Source: Candidatus Ruminococcus intestinipullorum
GTDB lineage: Bacteria; Bacillota; Clostridia; Lachnospirales; Lachnospiraceae
Direction: 5' to 3'
Length of the DNA: 48,026 nt
NCBI GenBank assembly: GCA_018883985.1
Contig: JAHLFA010000022.1
Span: forward strand, 1 to 48,026
Shown: piece by piece, positions 19,248 to 31,910 of the stretch
How the letters are laid out: every line of letters starts with the position of its first letter
Numbering within the stretch: the stretch's first letter is position 1
Position numbers and translations under genes: made by a program
The notes under the pieces: generated by a model
Databases searched by the model: none
Told to the model about the DNA's origin: nothing
The model's input: the letters and a program-made list of their open reading frames with translations, nothing else

Positions 19248-20867
19248 CTATCCTTTCAGATAACGCACTTCAAATGTATCAATCGTAATAGGTTTGTTAA
19301 ACAAACTTCCCTGAACATAACTACATCCTAGCTCTTTTAATACATTCAACTGATCCCTTGTTTCTACTCCACTTGCTGATACAGAAATTCCTAACTGATT
19401 ACAAAGGTCAATCACTGCTTTTCCTACAATCTGGCTCCTTCTATTTCCAACTATATTATTTACAATTCCTTTGTCCACTTTTAACCCATCAAATTCCATA
19501 ATAGAAAGAATAGAAATTGTAGATTCTTTTGCACCAAAATGATCCAAAATCACACGAACGTTCGCTTTTCTAATTTTATTACTTGTTTCAGCCAACATCT
19601 CCTGATTCATATCACTGTAAGATTCTGACACTTCTACTTCCAAATATTCACAAGGTACTTGATACTGCTCTATTAATTGCTGCATTTTCTCTGCTGCATC
19701 AATTTGACGAAGTGTTGCCCCTGCAAAATTAACAGCAATTGGAATCATTGGAAGATTTTCTTGCTCCCATTTTCTTAATGTTTTACAAACTTGCTCAAAT
19801 ACATATAAATCTAAATAATGGGACAACTTAGTTTCTTCTAACAGTGTAATATACTTCCCTGGATCCATAATCCCTAAATCTTTGTGATGATAGCGTACAA
19901 CAGCCTCTGCACCTACCACCTCTTCTGTATTCACATCCATCTTTGGAACAAGACATACGATAAAATTGCCCTGTGAAATATCATCCAAAAGATCTTGCTT
20001 GATAATCGGCTCATGATGACCCTTTTTTAGGTTCTTATAGTACTTTTGTTTTTCTTCACGCATCATGTTTTCTGCACGTGCAATCAACTGACTGGCATCA
20101 ATATCAACCTTTTCCCATGCATAACCCATAGTAACTAAACCAAGACTAATATTGTCTAACTTTGTACACGCACTGTTTACCATTTTCATAAACTCTTCAT
20201 AAGACGTGTTCTCCATAATGACTAAATATTCATCACCTGTTAAACGAAAGACCATAGAACTTCGAAAATATTCTTCTAAAACCTCACCAACACGAATGAC
20301 TACTTCATCTCCGTACTCATGACCGAATTCTCTGTTAAAATTCTTTAATCCATTAATATCTGCAGATACTGCACCTAGAGATTTTAATTGTTTACTTCCT
20401 ACATTTGATAAATATTTTACAAAACTATTGCGGTTCAACAACCCTGTTAAATCATCATGATAGCTTAAATATTCTTGTTGCTTTTGCAGCTTCTGTAAAA
20501 TGATAGACTGGGAAATATATGGAATCAATGTCTTCATATACCCAATGTCACATCCACCTCTATGAACACCAACTGCCGCCAAAATAGAGATTACTCCATT
20601 CTCCATAGGATAAAATACACTATAACTATCCTGTGTTGTATCTAAAATCTCCTGACGCAGCCACTTTGGCCATTCTTCACTTTGTAGAAGTTTTATTTTA
20701 TCACGCTGCCATGGGATATTCTCCGCACACCATTCGTAAATTGTCAAAATATCTTCTTCATCTCTTTCAATATAATAAACATATTCTGAATCATAATAAT
20801 TACGAATTGTACTTAAAACATCATTCATAATTTCTATAATTGAACGTTGTTTATAATTATCACTCAT
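19248..20867 (-). CDS. GGDEF-EAL protein with degenerate active sites
   Basis: 539 residues, no membrane helix. Residues 1-125 look like a GAF-type sensory domain. The GGDEF domain (about 130-290) has TGDEY at 210-214 in place of GGDEF and no clear RxxD inhibitory site. The EAL domain (about 298-539) has EAV at 321-323. It keeps Asn380, Glu415, Lys463 and Glu502, but the usual DDFG is DHFG (Asp442, His443), losing the second metal-binding aspartate. It may therefore bind c-di-GMP or GTP as a signal rather than make or degrade it. Start at ATG 20867, with GGGGGAG 7 nt upstream. Confidence 0.88.
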   Translation of the reverse strand: MSDNYKQRSIIEIMNDVLSTIRNYYDSEYVYYIERDEEDILTIYEWCAENIPWQRDKIKLLQSEEWPKWLRQEILDTTQDSYSVFYPMENGVISILAAVGVHRGGCDIGYMKTLIPYISQSIILQKLQKQQEYLSYHDDLTGLLNRNSFVKYLSNVGSKQLKSLGAVSADINGLKNFNREFGHEYGDEVVIRVGEVLEEYFRSSMVFRLTGDEYLVIMENTSYEEFMKMVNSACTKLDNISLGLVTMGYAWEKVDIDASQLIARAENMMREEKQKYYKNLKKGHHEPIIKQDLLDDISQGNFIVCLVPKMDVNTEEVVGAEAVVRYHHKDLGIMDPGKYITLLEETKLSHYLDLYVFEQVCKTLRKWEQENLPMIPIAVNFAGATLRQIDAAEKMQQLIEQYQVPCEYLEVEVSESYSDMNQEMLAETSNKIRKANVRVILDHFGAKESTISILSIMEFDGLKVDKGIVNNIVGNRRSQIVGKAVIDLCNQLGISVSASGVETRDQLNVLKELGCSYVQGSLFNKPITIDTFEVRYLKG

Positions 20868-20975
20868 GGATTCTCTCCCCCAATATAGCTAACTTTTATA
20901 CCTATAAGCAGATATAATTATTTTAGTATAATATCATTTAAATTGCAACAATTCTTTCCCAAGTATACACATAAG

Positions 20976-21020
20976 AAAAGAGGCTTTGAATCCGATTTTA
21001 TCCACGATTCAAAACCTCTC
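20976..21020 (-). terminator. Terminator of the F-type ATPase operon
   Basis: A 14-bp stem with one mismatch (AGAGGCTTTGAATC at 20979-20992 against 21006-21019), followed on the minus strand by TTTTC. It lies 14 nt after the atpC stop. Confidence 0.75.
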
Positions 21021-21033
21021 TCCAATTCAATTA

Positions 21034-21447
21034 CTAATTCCAATTCATTCCCTTTGACACCTTCAAACGATTCATCGCTCGTGCCAAAGAAGCCTGGGAA
21101 TGATAATACTCCTGAATACTTTGCTTTTGTCGAAGCCTTTCTTGTGCTCGCTCCTTTTGTTCCCTCGCATGGCGAATATCTATTTCTTCTGGACGCTCTG
21201 CAGTATCTACCAATAATGTGACACGATTATTCACAATTTCAGCAAACCCTCTTCCAAAAGCAACATCAATCCACTTTCCATCTTCAATTTGCATTCGCCC
21301 ATTGCCTATTAGAATTGCAACAACCATATTTTCATGGTTTGCCATAATTCCTTTTTGTCCATCAGCAGCTGGGATAATTAACTTTTTGCAACGACCTTCG
21401 TAAAACACTCTGTCACTTGCTATAATCTTTAAACCAAATGTATCCAT
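21034..21447 (-). CDS. atpC: F-type ATPase epsilon subunit
   Basis: 137 residues: N-terminal beta sandwich (GLKIIASDRVFYEGRCKKLIIPAADGQKGIMANHENMV region) and C-terminal helical hairpin (AREQKERAQERLRQKQS). It is part of the rotor stalk, and its C-terminal helices can inhibit ATP hydrolysis. ATG 21447, with GAGGG 7 nt upstream. Last gene of the atp operon, 11 nt after atpD. Confidence 0.95.
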   Translation of the reverse strand: MDTFGLKIIASDRVFYEGRCKKLIIPAADGQKGIMANHENMVVAILIGNGRMQIEDGKWIDVAFGRGFAEIVNNRVTLLVDTAERPEEIDIRHAREQKERAQERLRQKQSIQEYYHSQASLARAMNRLKVSKGMNWN

Positions 21448-21458
21448 ACGGCGTCCCT

Positions 21459-23758
<2,300 letters not shown>

Positions 23759-23759
23759 A

Positions 23760-25268
23760 TTAACACCTGCTCTTCTTGAATTCCTTAGCAACTTCTACAA
23801 TTTTCTCTATCATTTCATCCGTAAGAACTTTCTTTTCCTCAATTTCTGCTCCTACCTCTGGATATTCTGAATCAAAATAACGTAAAAGTTCCATCTGAAA
23901 TTGTTTTATTTTCATTTTCTCTATTCCAAGCATTACTTTATGTGTAGCTGCACACAATGTAATTACTTTTTCATGTAAGCTAAGTGGCTGACCCAATGGT
24001 TGTTTCAAAAGTTCCATTAATCCACCGCCATACGCCAACTGTTCTTTTGTCGAATCATCCAAATCAGAGCTAAATTGTGTAAACACTTCCATTTCTCTAT
24101 ATTGTGCCAAATCGATACGAATACTTCCTGAAGCCTTCTTCATAGCTTTTGTTTGTGCTGCACCTCCTACACGGGATACAGACAAACCAACATTGACTGC
24201 TGGTCGCATTCCAGCTGCAAACAAGTCACTTTCCAAGAAAATCTGACCGTCTGTTATAGAGATAACATTTGTAGGAATGTATGCTGAAACATCTCCAGCC
24301 TGCGTTTCAATAATTGGAAGTGCAGTAATAGAACCACCACCCAATTCATCACTTAATCGGCTAGAACGCTCTAAAAGTCTAGAATGCAAGTAAAAGACAT
24401 CTCCTGGATATGCTTCTCGTCCTGGAGAACGACCTAATAATAGTGATAACGCTCTGTAAGCAACTGCATGTTTTGATAAATCATCATATACAATCAATAC
24501 ATCTCTGCCCTGATACATAAAATGCTCTGCCAATGCAGTTCCTGCATAAGGTGCGATATATTGTAATGGAGCACAATCACTTGCTGTGGAAGATACTACA
24601 ATTGTATAGTCCATAGCTCCATTATTCTTCAAAGTGTTCACTACTTTAGCAACTGTAGATGCTTTCTGTCCAATTGCCACATAAACACAAATTACATTTT
24701 TTCCTTTTTGGTTCAAAATTGTATCTAACGCTATGGAAGTCTTCCCTGTTTGACGGTCACCAATGATTAGCTCTCTTTGTCCTCGCCCTATTGGAAACAT
24801 GGAATCAATAGAAAGAATTCCTGTTTCCATTGGAACGCTAACAGATTTTCGTTCAATAATACCAGGAGCTTCCTGCTCAATAGGACGGTAATCTTCTGAT
24901 TCGATTTCACCTTTCCCATCAATTGGTGCTCCCAATGCATCTACGACTCTTCCAATATATTTTTCTCCTACAGGAATTCCTGCTCTCTTTCCTGTACGAG
25001 CTACCTTAGTTCCTTCTTTAATCTCTGTATCTCGTCCAAAAAGAATACATCCAATCTCTTCCTTACGAATATCTTGTACCATTCCTTTTAAACCAGTGTC
25101 AAATGTAAGAATCTCTCCATACATAGCATGATCCAATCCGTAAATTGTAGCTATTCCATCTCCTACTGCAATAACTGTACCCACTTCACGATTTTGGCTA
25201 ATATTATCAAAATTCTCTATTTCTTCTTTTAAAATAGAAATAATTTCATCTGAACTGATTGAACTCAT
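23760..25268 (-). CDS. atpA: F-type ATPase alpha subunit
   Basis: 502 residues from ATG 25268 ([21 protein letters not shown]), behind TTGGAGGTG; the frame to 25328 only overlaps atpH. Non-catalytic nucleotide-binding subunit of F1. Walker A is [13 protein letters not shown], near residue 170. It also carries [23 protein letters not shown], with the conserved VSRVGG segment and the Arg of SVSR that reaches into the catalytic site. Confidence 0.98.
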   Translation of the reverse strand: MSSISSDEIISILKEEIENFDNISQNREVGTVIAVGDGIATIYGLDHAMYGEILTFDTGLKGMVQDIRKEEIGCILFGRDTEIKEGTKVARTGKRAGIPVGEKYIGRVVDALGAPIDGKGEIESEDYRPIEQEAPGIIERKSVSVPMETGILSIDSMFPIGRGQRELIIGDRQTGKTSIALDTILNQKGKNVICVYVAIGQKASTVAKVVNTLKNNGAMDYTIVVSSTASDCAPLQYIAPYAGTALAEHFMYQGRDVLIVYDDLSKHAVAYRALSLLLGRSPGREAYPGDVFYLHSRLLERSSRLSDELGGGSITALPIIETQAGDVSAYIPTNVISITDGQIFLESDLFAAGMRPAVNVGLSVSRVGGAAQTKAMKKASGSIRIDLAQYREMEVFTQFSSDLDDSTKEQLAYGGGLMELLKQPLGQPLSLHEKVITLCAATHKVMLGIEKMKIKQFQMELLRYFDSEYPEVGAEIEEKKVLTDEMIEKIVEVAKEFKKSRC

Positions 25269-25273
25269 GTTGT

Positions 25274-25807
25274 TCACCTCCAAGTTAATTTTTGTTCTAA
25301 TCTCTTCAAGCGCCCTTTTAAACTCCAATCATATTCATCATCACCAACAGAAAGAATAAATCCACCGATTAAACTATCATCTCTCTTAACTTCAATATGA
25401 ACGTCATTCATATTATATTTTTTACAAAGAAACTTTTTCATGCCATCCAACTGCGTTTCACTTGGAGGTTCAACACAACTTAATTTTGCATTTAAGAATT
25501 TGCGTTGCATATTGCAATAATTCTCATATGCTTCAAAGATTTCAAATATAATATCCATTCTCTGATATTTACAAACTACCTTTAGAAAGTTTTGTGTTTC
25601 TTTTGGAAATACTCTATCAATAATATTTAATTTCTTCTCTCCTGATATGGTGGGATTTTTAAATATAAATTGCAGCTGGGGAACCTTTTTAAATATCTCC
25701 TTTGTTTCCTCTATGCTCTTGAAAGAAATACCAAGATCATACAATACGCAAGCATATCGCTTTGCTGCCAATGAACAGCGTATTTGCTTATCTGTCTGTT
25801 GATTCAT
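25274..25807 (-). CDS. atpH: F-type ATPase delta subunit
   Basis: 177 residues if started at ATG 25807, which has GTAGGTG 6 nt upstream; a GTG at 25816 and ATG at 25813 are possible. Peripheral stalk protein that links subunit b to the top of F1. The N-terminal helical domain ([16 protein letters not shown]) and the C-terminal [20 protein letters not shown] are typical. It overlaps the end of atpF by 20 nt. Confidence 0.93.
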   Translation of the reverse strand: MNQQTDKQIRCSLAAKRYACVLYDLGISFKSIEETKEIFKKVPQLQFIFKNPTISGEKKLNIIDRVFPKETQNFLKVVCKYQRMDIIFEIFEAYENYCNMQRKFLNAKLSCVEPPSETQLDGMKKFLCKKYNMNDVHIEVKRDDSLIGGFILSVGDDEYDWSLKGRLKRLEQKLTWR

Positions 25808-26297
25808 GAACATCACCTACTTCTTCCAAAAACTGATCATAGATTTTCTGATTTTCTGTTTCTGCTACCTCTTGCGTTATAATTTTAGTTGCCGCTGCCA
25901 TAGCTAAACCTGCAATCTCTGTTTGAAGTGCGTTCATAGTTTTTTCTCGTTCGATACGCATCTCTATCTTTGCAGCATCAATAATTTCTCCAGCCTTTTG
26001 TCCAGCTTCACTAAGAATACGGTCATATTCTTTTTTCGCATCGTTTCGGGCCTTTTCTACCATTTGCACAGTTTCTTCTCTTGCACCTTTTAGTGCCTCT
26101 TCATACTCTTCTTTCATTTTCATAGCATTTTCCTGTGCAGTTTGGGCATTCTGAAGACCTTCAGCAATCATCTGCTTTCTCTTCTCCATTACTTCTGTAA
26201 CTGGATTAATTAGAAATCGCCTTAATAAAAGAAACAAAATAATCAGGTTGATTATGGTCCAGAGAAAATTTAAGTTAAACTCCAGCACCTCTTCCAC
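25788..26297 (-). CDS. atpF: F-type ATPase b subunit
   Basis: 169 residues: one N-terminal membrane helix (NFLWTIINLIILFLLLRRFL, about 9-28) then a long charged helix, the b-dimer stalk. The start is uncertain. The GTG at 26297 lies only 2 nt after AAGGA, whereas the GTG at 26288 has AAGGTGG at good spacing and would shorten the protein by 3 residues. The gene lies 36 nt after atpE. Confidence 0.94.
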   Translation of the reverse strand: MEEVLEFNLNFLWTIINLIILFLLLRRFLINPVTEVMEKRKQMIAEGLQNAQTAQENAMKMKEEYEEALKGAREETVQMVEKARNDAKKEYDRILSEAGQKAGEIIDAAKIEMRIEREKTMNALQTEIAGLAMAAATKIITQEVAETENQKIYDQFLEEVGDVHESTDR

Positions 26298-26333
26298 CTT
26301 CCTTTCTTCTTATTTTGAGTTTAAATACTTCTA

Positions 26334-27262
<929 letters not shown>

Positions 27263-27295
27263 ATTACTCCCTCCCTCTTGTCAAATTCTTCTAAG

Positions 27296-27324
27296 AGATT
27301 ACTCCTAAAAAATTGGTTTGTCAA
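27296..27324 (-). promoter_or_regulatory. Predicted promoter of the atp operon
   Basis: TTGACA (27319-27324) and TAATCT (27296-27301) on the minus strand are separated by 17 nt. The predicted start near 27289 gives a leader of about 27 nt ending in the ribosome binding site before the ACG codon. This placement independently supports translation beginning near 27262. Confidence 0.65.
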
Positions 27325-27482
27325 CTAATAATGATGTGAATATTTTCCCAAAAAAACATTCATTTTTTATCCATTTTACATCTTTCTTTTTTGCGTTTAT
27401 ACGTTGCAATCTTATTTTTTTATGCATATTTTATGTTGCACGTCATAATTTTATGTATTATTTATGGAAGTTATACTATTTC

Positions 27483-27516
27483 AAAAAATGACCCCTTTTT
27501 AAAAGGCGTCATTTTT
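27483..27516 (-). terminator. Terminator after maf
   Basis: An AAAATGAC...GTCATTTT stem with an inner CCTTTT/AAAAGG pairing and one G-G mismatch, followed by a T-run on the minus strand, 32 nt past the maf stop. It separates maf from the atp operon promoter. The remaining sequence 27325-27482 shows no gene. Confidence 0.7.
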
Positions 27517-27547
27517 AACTTGGATTTAACATTTTCTTTTCAATTTC

Positions 27548-28126
27548 TTAGCATATTTTTGTTTTTAGTATTTGATATAGATGGGAAATAGGTAACCCAA
27601 CTACGTTATAATAGTCCCCTTCTATTTTCTCAATAAAAACTGCAAACTTACCTTGGATTCCATACCCTCCCGCTTTATCGTCACATTCTCCTGTCGCTAT
27701 ATAGTTTTTTATTTCTTCTTCAGACATAGCATGAACATACACCTCTGTTTTCACTACATCATTATGTACATTCACCTGTCCTGATTCATCATAATTCAAA
27801 ACTGCTATTCCTGTATAAACTTGATGTGCTTTCCCTTGAAGACTATGCAGCATCTCAAAAGCATTGGCTCTATCTTTTGGTTTTCCTAAAACCTTACCAT
27901 CCTGTACTACAATCGTATCTGCTCCTATTACAATTGTATTTTTTGCTTCTATTTCAGATGCTACATTCTCTGCCTTTCTCAACGCAAGCTCTGCTGCAAT
28001 ATCCTCTGGCTTCACACTTGTATATTCTTCTGCTTTATGGCTAATAAAGATTTCAAATTCCATCCCCATCTGCTCTAAAAGTTCTTTTCTTCTTGGAGAT
28101 GCTGACCCTAATATTATTTTTTTCAT
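27548..28126 (-). CDS. maf: Maf family nucleoside triphosphate pyrophosphatase
   Basis: 192 residues. Maf proteins hydrolyse non-canonical or modified NTPs (dTTP/UTP/pseudo-UTP type) to monophosphates. The signature GSASPRRKELLEQMG at the N-terminus, TIVIGADTIVVQDGKVLGKP in the middle, and the late GGYGIQGKFAVFIEKIEGDYYNVVGLPI are all present. ATG 28126 with GAAGGA 8 nt upstream. It is divergent from deoB across about 100 nt. Confidence 0.96.
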   Translation of the reverse strand: MKKIILGSASPRRKELLEQMGMEFEIFISHKAEEYTSVKPEDIAAELALRKAENVASEIEAKNTIVIGADTIVVQDGKVLGKPKDRANAFEMLHSLQGKAHQVYTGIAVLNYDESGQVNVHNDVVKTEVYVHAMSEEEIKNYIATGECDDKAGGYGIQGKFAVFIEKIEGDYYNVVGLPISHLYQILKTKIC

Positions 28127-28227
28127 TGATAAATCCTTCTTTCTTTTTAAAAAATGCCATTTGACATTTATTAATTCTTGTTATCAGTGTATTATAAATT
28201 TAGAATAGAAACAAGGAGAAAACTATT

Positions 28228-29412
28228 ATGAAACCATATCGCCGTATCTTTGTAATTGTACTAGACTCTCTTGGTATTGGTGCTATGCCAGATGCCAAGG
28301 ACTATGGGGATGCTAATACAAATACCTTTGCTCATATTTGGAACACACAGCATGGACTTTACATTCCCAATCTTCTTTCCTTAGGACTTGGAAAATTAAC
28401 ACAGATTGAAGAATCACAACATACAAAAGGTTGTTGTTTAAGGCTTTTTGAATCAAGTAATGGAAAAGATACTATGACAGGACACTGGGAAATGATGGGT
28501 ATCTATACACAGACCCCTTTTCAAACATTTACAGAACATGGATTTCCTAAGGACTTAATTAGGGAACTAGAAAAACGCTTTGGCAAAGCAATTATTGGAA
28601 ATAAATCTGCTAGTGGTACTCAAATCCTAGATGAACTTGCTGAAGAAGAAATCTATCACAATAAAGTGATAGTCTATACCTCTGCTGATTCTGTTTTACA
28701 GATTCCTGGAAATGAAGAAACTATGGGCTTAGACACTTTATATCACTATTGTGAAATTGCAAGAGAGCTTACCCTACAAGATAAATGGAAAGTAGGACGT
28801 GTCATTGCTCGTCCCTATACTGGAAAACATAAAGGTGAATTTGTGCGTACTTCCAATCGGAAAGATTATGCATTGAAACCACCCTCTCCCACTGTAATGA
28901 ATTTATTAAAAGACTCTGGATACGATGTAATCGGTATTGGGAAAATTAAAGATATTTTTGCTGGGGAGGGACTTACAGAAGCCTTACATTCTAATAGCAG
29001 TGTACATGGCATGGAACAAACTATTGAACTTACAAATCGAGATTTTCATGGTTTATGCTTTACAAATTTAGTAGATTTTGACGCTTTATGGGGACACAGA
29101 CGAAATCCAGAAGGCTATGGAAAAGAATTAGAAAAATTTGATAAAAATCTTTCTGTCTTTTTAAAGAATTTAAAAGATGAAGATTTACTGCTTATTACTG
29201 CTGACCACGGAAATGACCCTACACATACTGGAACAGATCATACAAGGGAGATGGTTCCTCTCTTAGCATACTCGCCCTCTATGGCCAAACACTCAACCCT
29301 TAATGACCAAAAAAGCTTTGCTGTAATTGGAGCTACGATTGCTCAAAATTTTGGCATAAACATGCCTGATAATTTAATTGGAACATCTATTTTAAACCAA
29401 ATACGTATATAA
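28228..29412 (+). CDS. deoB: Phosphopentomutase
   Basis: 394 residues. Interconverts (deoxy)ribose 1- and 5-phosphate. Alkaline-phosphatase superfamily metal site: [13 protein letters not shown] at the N-terminus, the phosphorylated Thr in [12 protein letters not shown] (near residue 90), and [21 protein letters not shown] at the C-terminus. ATG with AAGGAG upstream. First gene of a salvage cluster: it feeds the product of the downstream nucleoside phosphorylase into the pentose pathway. Confidence 0.97.
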   Translation: MKPYRRIFVIVLDSLGIGAMPDAKDYGDANTNTFAHIWNTQHGLYIPNLLSLGLGKLTQIEESQHTKGCCLRLFESSNGKDTMTGHWEMMGIYTQTPFQTFTEHGFPKDLIRELEKRFGKAIIGNKSASGTQILDELAEEEIYHNKVIVYTSADSVLQIPGNEETMGLDTLYHYCEIARELTLQDKWKVGRVIARPYTGKHKGEFVRTSNRKDYALKPPSPTVMNLLKDSGYDVIGIGKIKDIFAGEGLTEALHSNSSVHGMEQTIELTNRDFHGLCFTNLVDFDALWGHRRNPEGYGKELEKFDKNLSVFLKNLKDEDLLLITADHGNDPTHTGTDHTREMVPLLAYSPSMAKHSTLNDQKSFAVIGATIAQNFGINMPDNLIGTSILNQIRI

Positions 29413-29428
29413 TATGGAGGAATTTACT

Positions 29429-30142
29429 ATGAATACTACACCTACGCCACATAACGAAGCCAAGAAAGGAGAAATTGCCAAAACAGTGCTTATGCCTGGG
29501 GATCCTTTGCGTGCGAAATATATTGCAGAAACGTATCTGGAAAATATCAAGTGCGTAAATACTGTTCGTAATATGCTTGCTTTTACAGGATTGTATAAAG
29601 GGAAAGAGATTTCAATTATGGGGGCTGGTATGGGAATGCCTTCTATGGGAATCTATAGTTATGAATTATATCATTTTTATGATGTAGACCAAATTATCCG
29701 TATTGGTTCTGCTGGGGCTTTATCAGACGATGTAAAATTAAATGATATTGTACTTGCTATGGGAGCTAGCACTGATTCCAATTACGCAACACAATATCAG
29801 CTTTCTGGAACATTTACACCTACTGCAAATTATGAACTTCTTCTTCAAGCAGTAAACGTTGCTGCAAAGAAAAATTTGCCAATTCACGTAGGTAACATTT
29901 TATCTTCCGATGTTTTCTATACTCCAGATTCCTCTACAAATGATGCTTGGCGTCGCATGGGGATTCTCGCAGTAGAAATGGAAGCTGCTGCTTTATATAT
30001 GAATGCAGCTTACGCTGGGAAAAAGGCACTTTGTATGCTTACTATTTCAGACCATTTGTATAAGGAAGAATATTTAAGTGCAAAAGAACGACAAGAAGGG
30101 TTTGGAAATATGATAGAACTAGCCTTAGATTCTGTAGTATAG
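29429..30142 (+). CDS. deoD: Purine nucleoside phosphorylase, DeoD type
   Basis: 237 residues, hexameric DeoD family. The start at 29429 has GGAGG 8 nt upstream; an ATG at 29414 overlaps that ribosome binding site. MPGDPLRAKYIAETYL (phosphate loop), MGAGMGMPSMGIYSYELY, and VEMEAAALY (ribose contact) are present, with SDHLY carrying the catalytic Asp. It splits purine (deoxy)nucleosides with phosphate, and lies 16 nt after deoB. Confidence 0.97.
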   Translation: MNTTPTPHNEAKKGEIAKTVLMPGDPLRAKYIAETYLENIKCVNTVRNMLAFTGLYKGKEISIMGAGMGMPSMGIYSYELYHFYDVDQIIRIGSAGALSDDVKLNDIVLAMGASTDSNYATQYQLSGTFTPTANYELLLQAVNVAAKKNLPIHVGNILSSDVFYTPDSSTNDAWRRMGILAVEMEAAALYMNAAYAGKKALCMLTISDHLYKEEYLSAKERQEGFGNMIELALDSVV

Positions 30143-30154
30143 GAGGGGATTTTT

Positions 30155-31078
30155 TTGTTAGATATCATCCAATTGCCTAAAATAGATTTACACTGTCACT
30201 TAGATGGGTCACTTCCTATCACCACGATCGAACAATATACCAGACAAAAGATTGAAAAATCTCAAATTTGTATCACAGATTGTTGCCATTCCCTAACAGA
30301 ATATCTTACAAAATTTGATATTCCAGTGCAGTGTCTTCAAACATATGAACATTTAGAAAATGCGACATATGAATGTATACTAAATATTGCAAAAGAAAAT
30401 ACCACGTACGTTGAGCTTCGATTCGCTCCTATGCTCTCTGTAAATCAAAACCTGACCTGTGACCAAGTATTGGAAAGTGTTCTTTCTGGTGTTTCCAAAG
30501 GAAAAGCGAAAACTGGCATTGACTGTAAAATTATCACATGTGCTATGCGACATTTTCACCTAGATTTAAATATGCAGCTTTTAGATTCAATGGAAAAATA
30601 TTTAAATAAAGGAGTATGTGCACTCGACTTAGCAGGTGATGAATCCCTTTTTCCAAATACACTTTTCCATGAATTATTTGAAGAGGCCAACCATAGAAAT
30701 ATTCCTTTTACCATCCACTCTGGTGAAACAGGGAATGTAGAAAATATAAGAACAGCCGTTGACTATGGTGCAAAAAGAATTGGACATGGACTGGCACTGA
30801 TTCAAGACCCCGATTTAATGCAAGAAGTTGCAAGAAAGAAGATTGGTGTTGAAATGTGTCCAACGAGCAACTTGCAAACTAAAGCCATCGACTCTTTTGA
30901 TAACTATCCTTTGCTAGACTTTTTAGATGCTGGGATTAAAGTTAGTATTAATACAGACAACCGAACTGTAAGCAATACCTCCATGACAAAAGAGCTACAA
31001 TTTATCCAAAATATGTATCATGACGATGCACTAATTTTACAACTGTTAGAGAATGCACACGATACCAAATTTTTATAG
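30155..31078 (+). CDS. add: Adenosine deaminase, TTG start
   Basis: 307 residues from TTG 30155, 7 nt after AGGAGGGG; there is no ATG near the start. Metal and catalytic motifs are in order: DLHCHLDGS (two zinc His), TIHSGETG (His and catalytic Glu), RIGHGLAL (His), and SINTDNR (catalytic Asp). Deaminates adenosine to inosine, which DeoD can then cleave, so deoB-deoD-add forms a purine nucleoside salvage set. The protein is slightly shorter than the common 330 residues. Confidence 0.94.
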   Translation: MLDIIQLPKIDLHCHLDGSLPITTIEQYTRQKIEKSQICITDCCHSLTEYLTKFDIPVQCLQTYEHLENATYECILNIAKENTTYVELRFAPMLSVNQNLTCDQVLESVLSGVSKGKAKTGIDCKIITCAMRHFHLDLNMQLLDSMEKYLNKGVCALDLAGDESLFPNTLFHELFEEANHRNIPFTIHSGETGNVENIRTAVDYGAKRIGHGLALIQDPDLMQEVARKKIGVEMCPTSNLQTKAIDSFDNYPLLDFLDAGIKVSINTDNRTVSNTSMTKELQFIQNMYHDDALILQLLENAHDTKFL

Positions 31079-31095
31079 ATAGAAAGGAATGTTTT

Positions 31096-31878
31096 ATGCT
31101 TCAAATTATCATTTCACCTGCAAAAAAGATGAATATTGTAGATTCTATGGATTTATCCCCTACACCCCCAACCTTTTTGTCACAAACAAAAGAAATACAT
31201 ACACACCTTTTAAATATGACCGAAGAGGAATTAAAAACACTATGGAAATGCAGCGATAAGCTTACCGAACAAAACTACATTCGATTGCATACATACAACC
31301 TAGAACAAAACGTGACCCCTGCATTACTTTCTTATGAAGGAATTCAATACCAAACCATGGCACCACAAGTATTTTCTGAATCCCAGTGGGAATATGTCAA
31401 TACACATTTAAATATCCTTTCTGGATTTTACGGAGTGTTACGTCCCACAGATGGTGTCATCCCATATCGCTTAGAAATGCAGGCGAAATTAAAATTAAAC
31501 ACCACAAAAGACCTCTACGAATATTGGGGAGATACACTGTATAAACAACTGCGACAGAACCTATCCAATAAAAAAGAAATCATCAACCTTGCCTCTGCAG
31601 AATACAGTAAGGCTATCCTCCCTTACCTAGAACCTGACATTTCCTGTATCACATGCGTCTTTGGAGAAATAAATGACCAAAAAGTAAAGGTAAAAGCAAC
31701 ACAAGCTAAAATTGCACGTGGAGAAATGGTCCGCTGGATGGCAGAAAAACAAATAGAAAAAAGCGAAGATGTGAAAAACTTTTGTAGCCTAGATTATGAG
31801 TTTTGTGAAGACCTGTCAAGCGAAAAAGAGTACGTATTTATCAAAAAGGGACATAGTGAATTGAAATCGGGGACGTAG
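31096..31878 (+). CDS. yaaA: Peroxide stress protein YaaA (UPF0246)
   Basis: 260 residues. The family opening LQIIISPAKKM and the central SGFYGVLRPTDGVIPYRLEM are present. YaaA lowers intracellular iron under peroxide stress in E. coli and binds DNA; its activity here is inferred. AGAAAGGAATG precedes the ATG. The last residues (ELKSGT) and the TAG stop at 31876-31878 are encoded by the palindromic element at 31861-31910. Confidence 0.93.
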   Translation: MLQIIISPAKKMNIVDSMDLSPTPPTFLSQTKEIHTHLLNMTEEELKTLWKCSDKLTEQNYIRLHTYNLEQNVTPALLSYEGIQYQTMAPQVFSESQWEYVNTHLNILSGFYGVLRPTDGVIPYRLEMQAKLKLNTTKDLYEYWGDTLYKQLRQNLSNKKEIINLASAEYSKAILPYLEPDISCITCVFGEINDQKVKVKATQAKIARGEMVRWMAEKQIEKSEDVKNFCSLDYEFCEDLSSEKEYVFIKKGHSELKSGT

Positions 31879-31910
31879 TCAAATCAATTTGACTACGTCC
31901 CCGATTTCAA
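31861..31910. repeat. Palindromic hairpin element, copy 2
   Basis: Perfect inverted repeat with 24-bp arms (31861-31884 and 31887-31910) around CA. The core GGGGACGTAGT matches copy 1 at 12182-12230. Read on either strand it encodes Ser-Gly-Thr-stop, and it ends both yaaA (plus) and the MFS gene (minus). No T-run follows on either side. Confidence 0.85.

Noticed and set aside
27391-27591. 66-residue plus-strand open frame before maf
   Set aside because: It spans the maf terminator hairpin and enters maf antisense; no ribosome binding site.
28161-28198. TTGACA and TATAAA as a deoB promoter
   Set aside because: The spacing is 26 nt, too long for a sigma-70 promoter; the true deoB promoter is unresolved.
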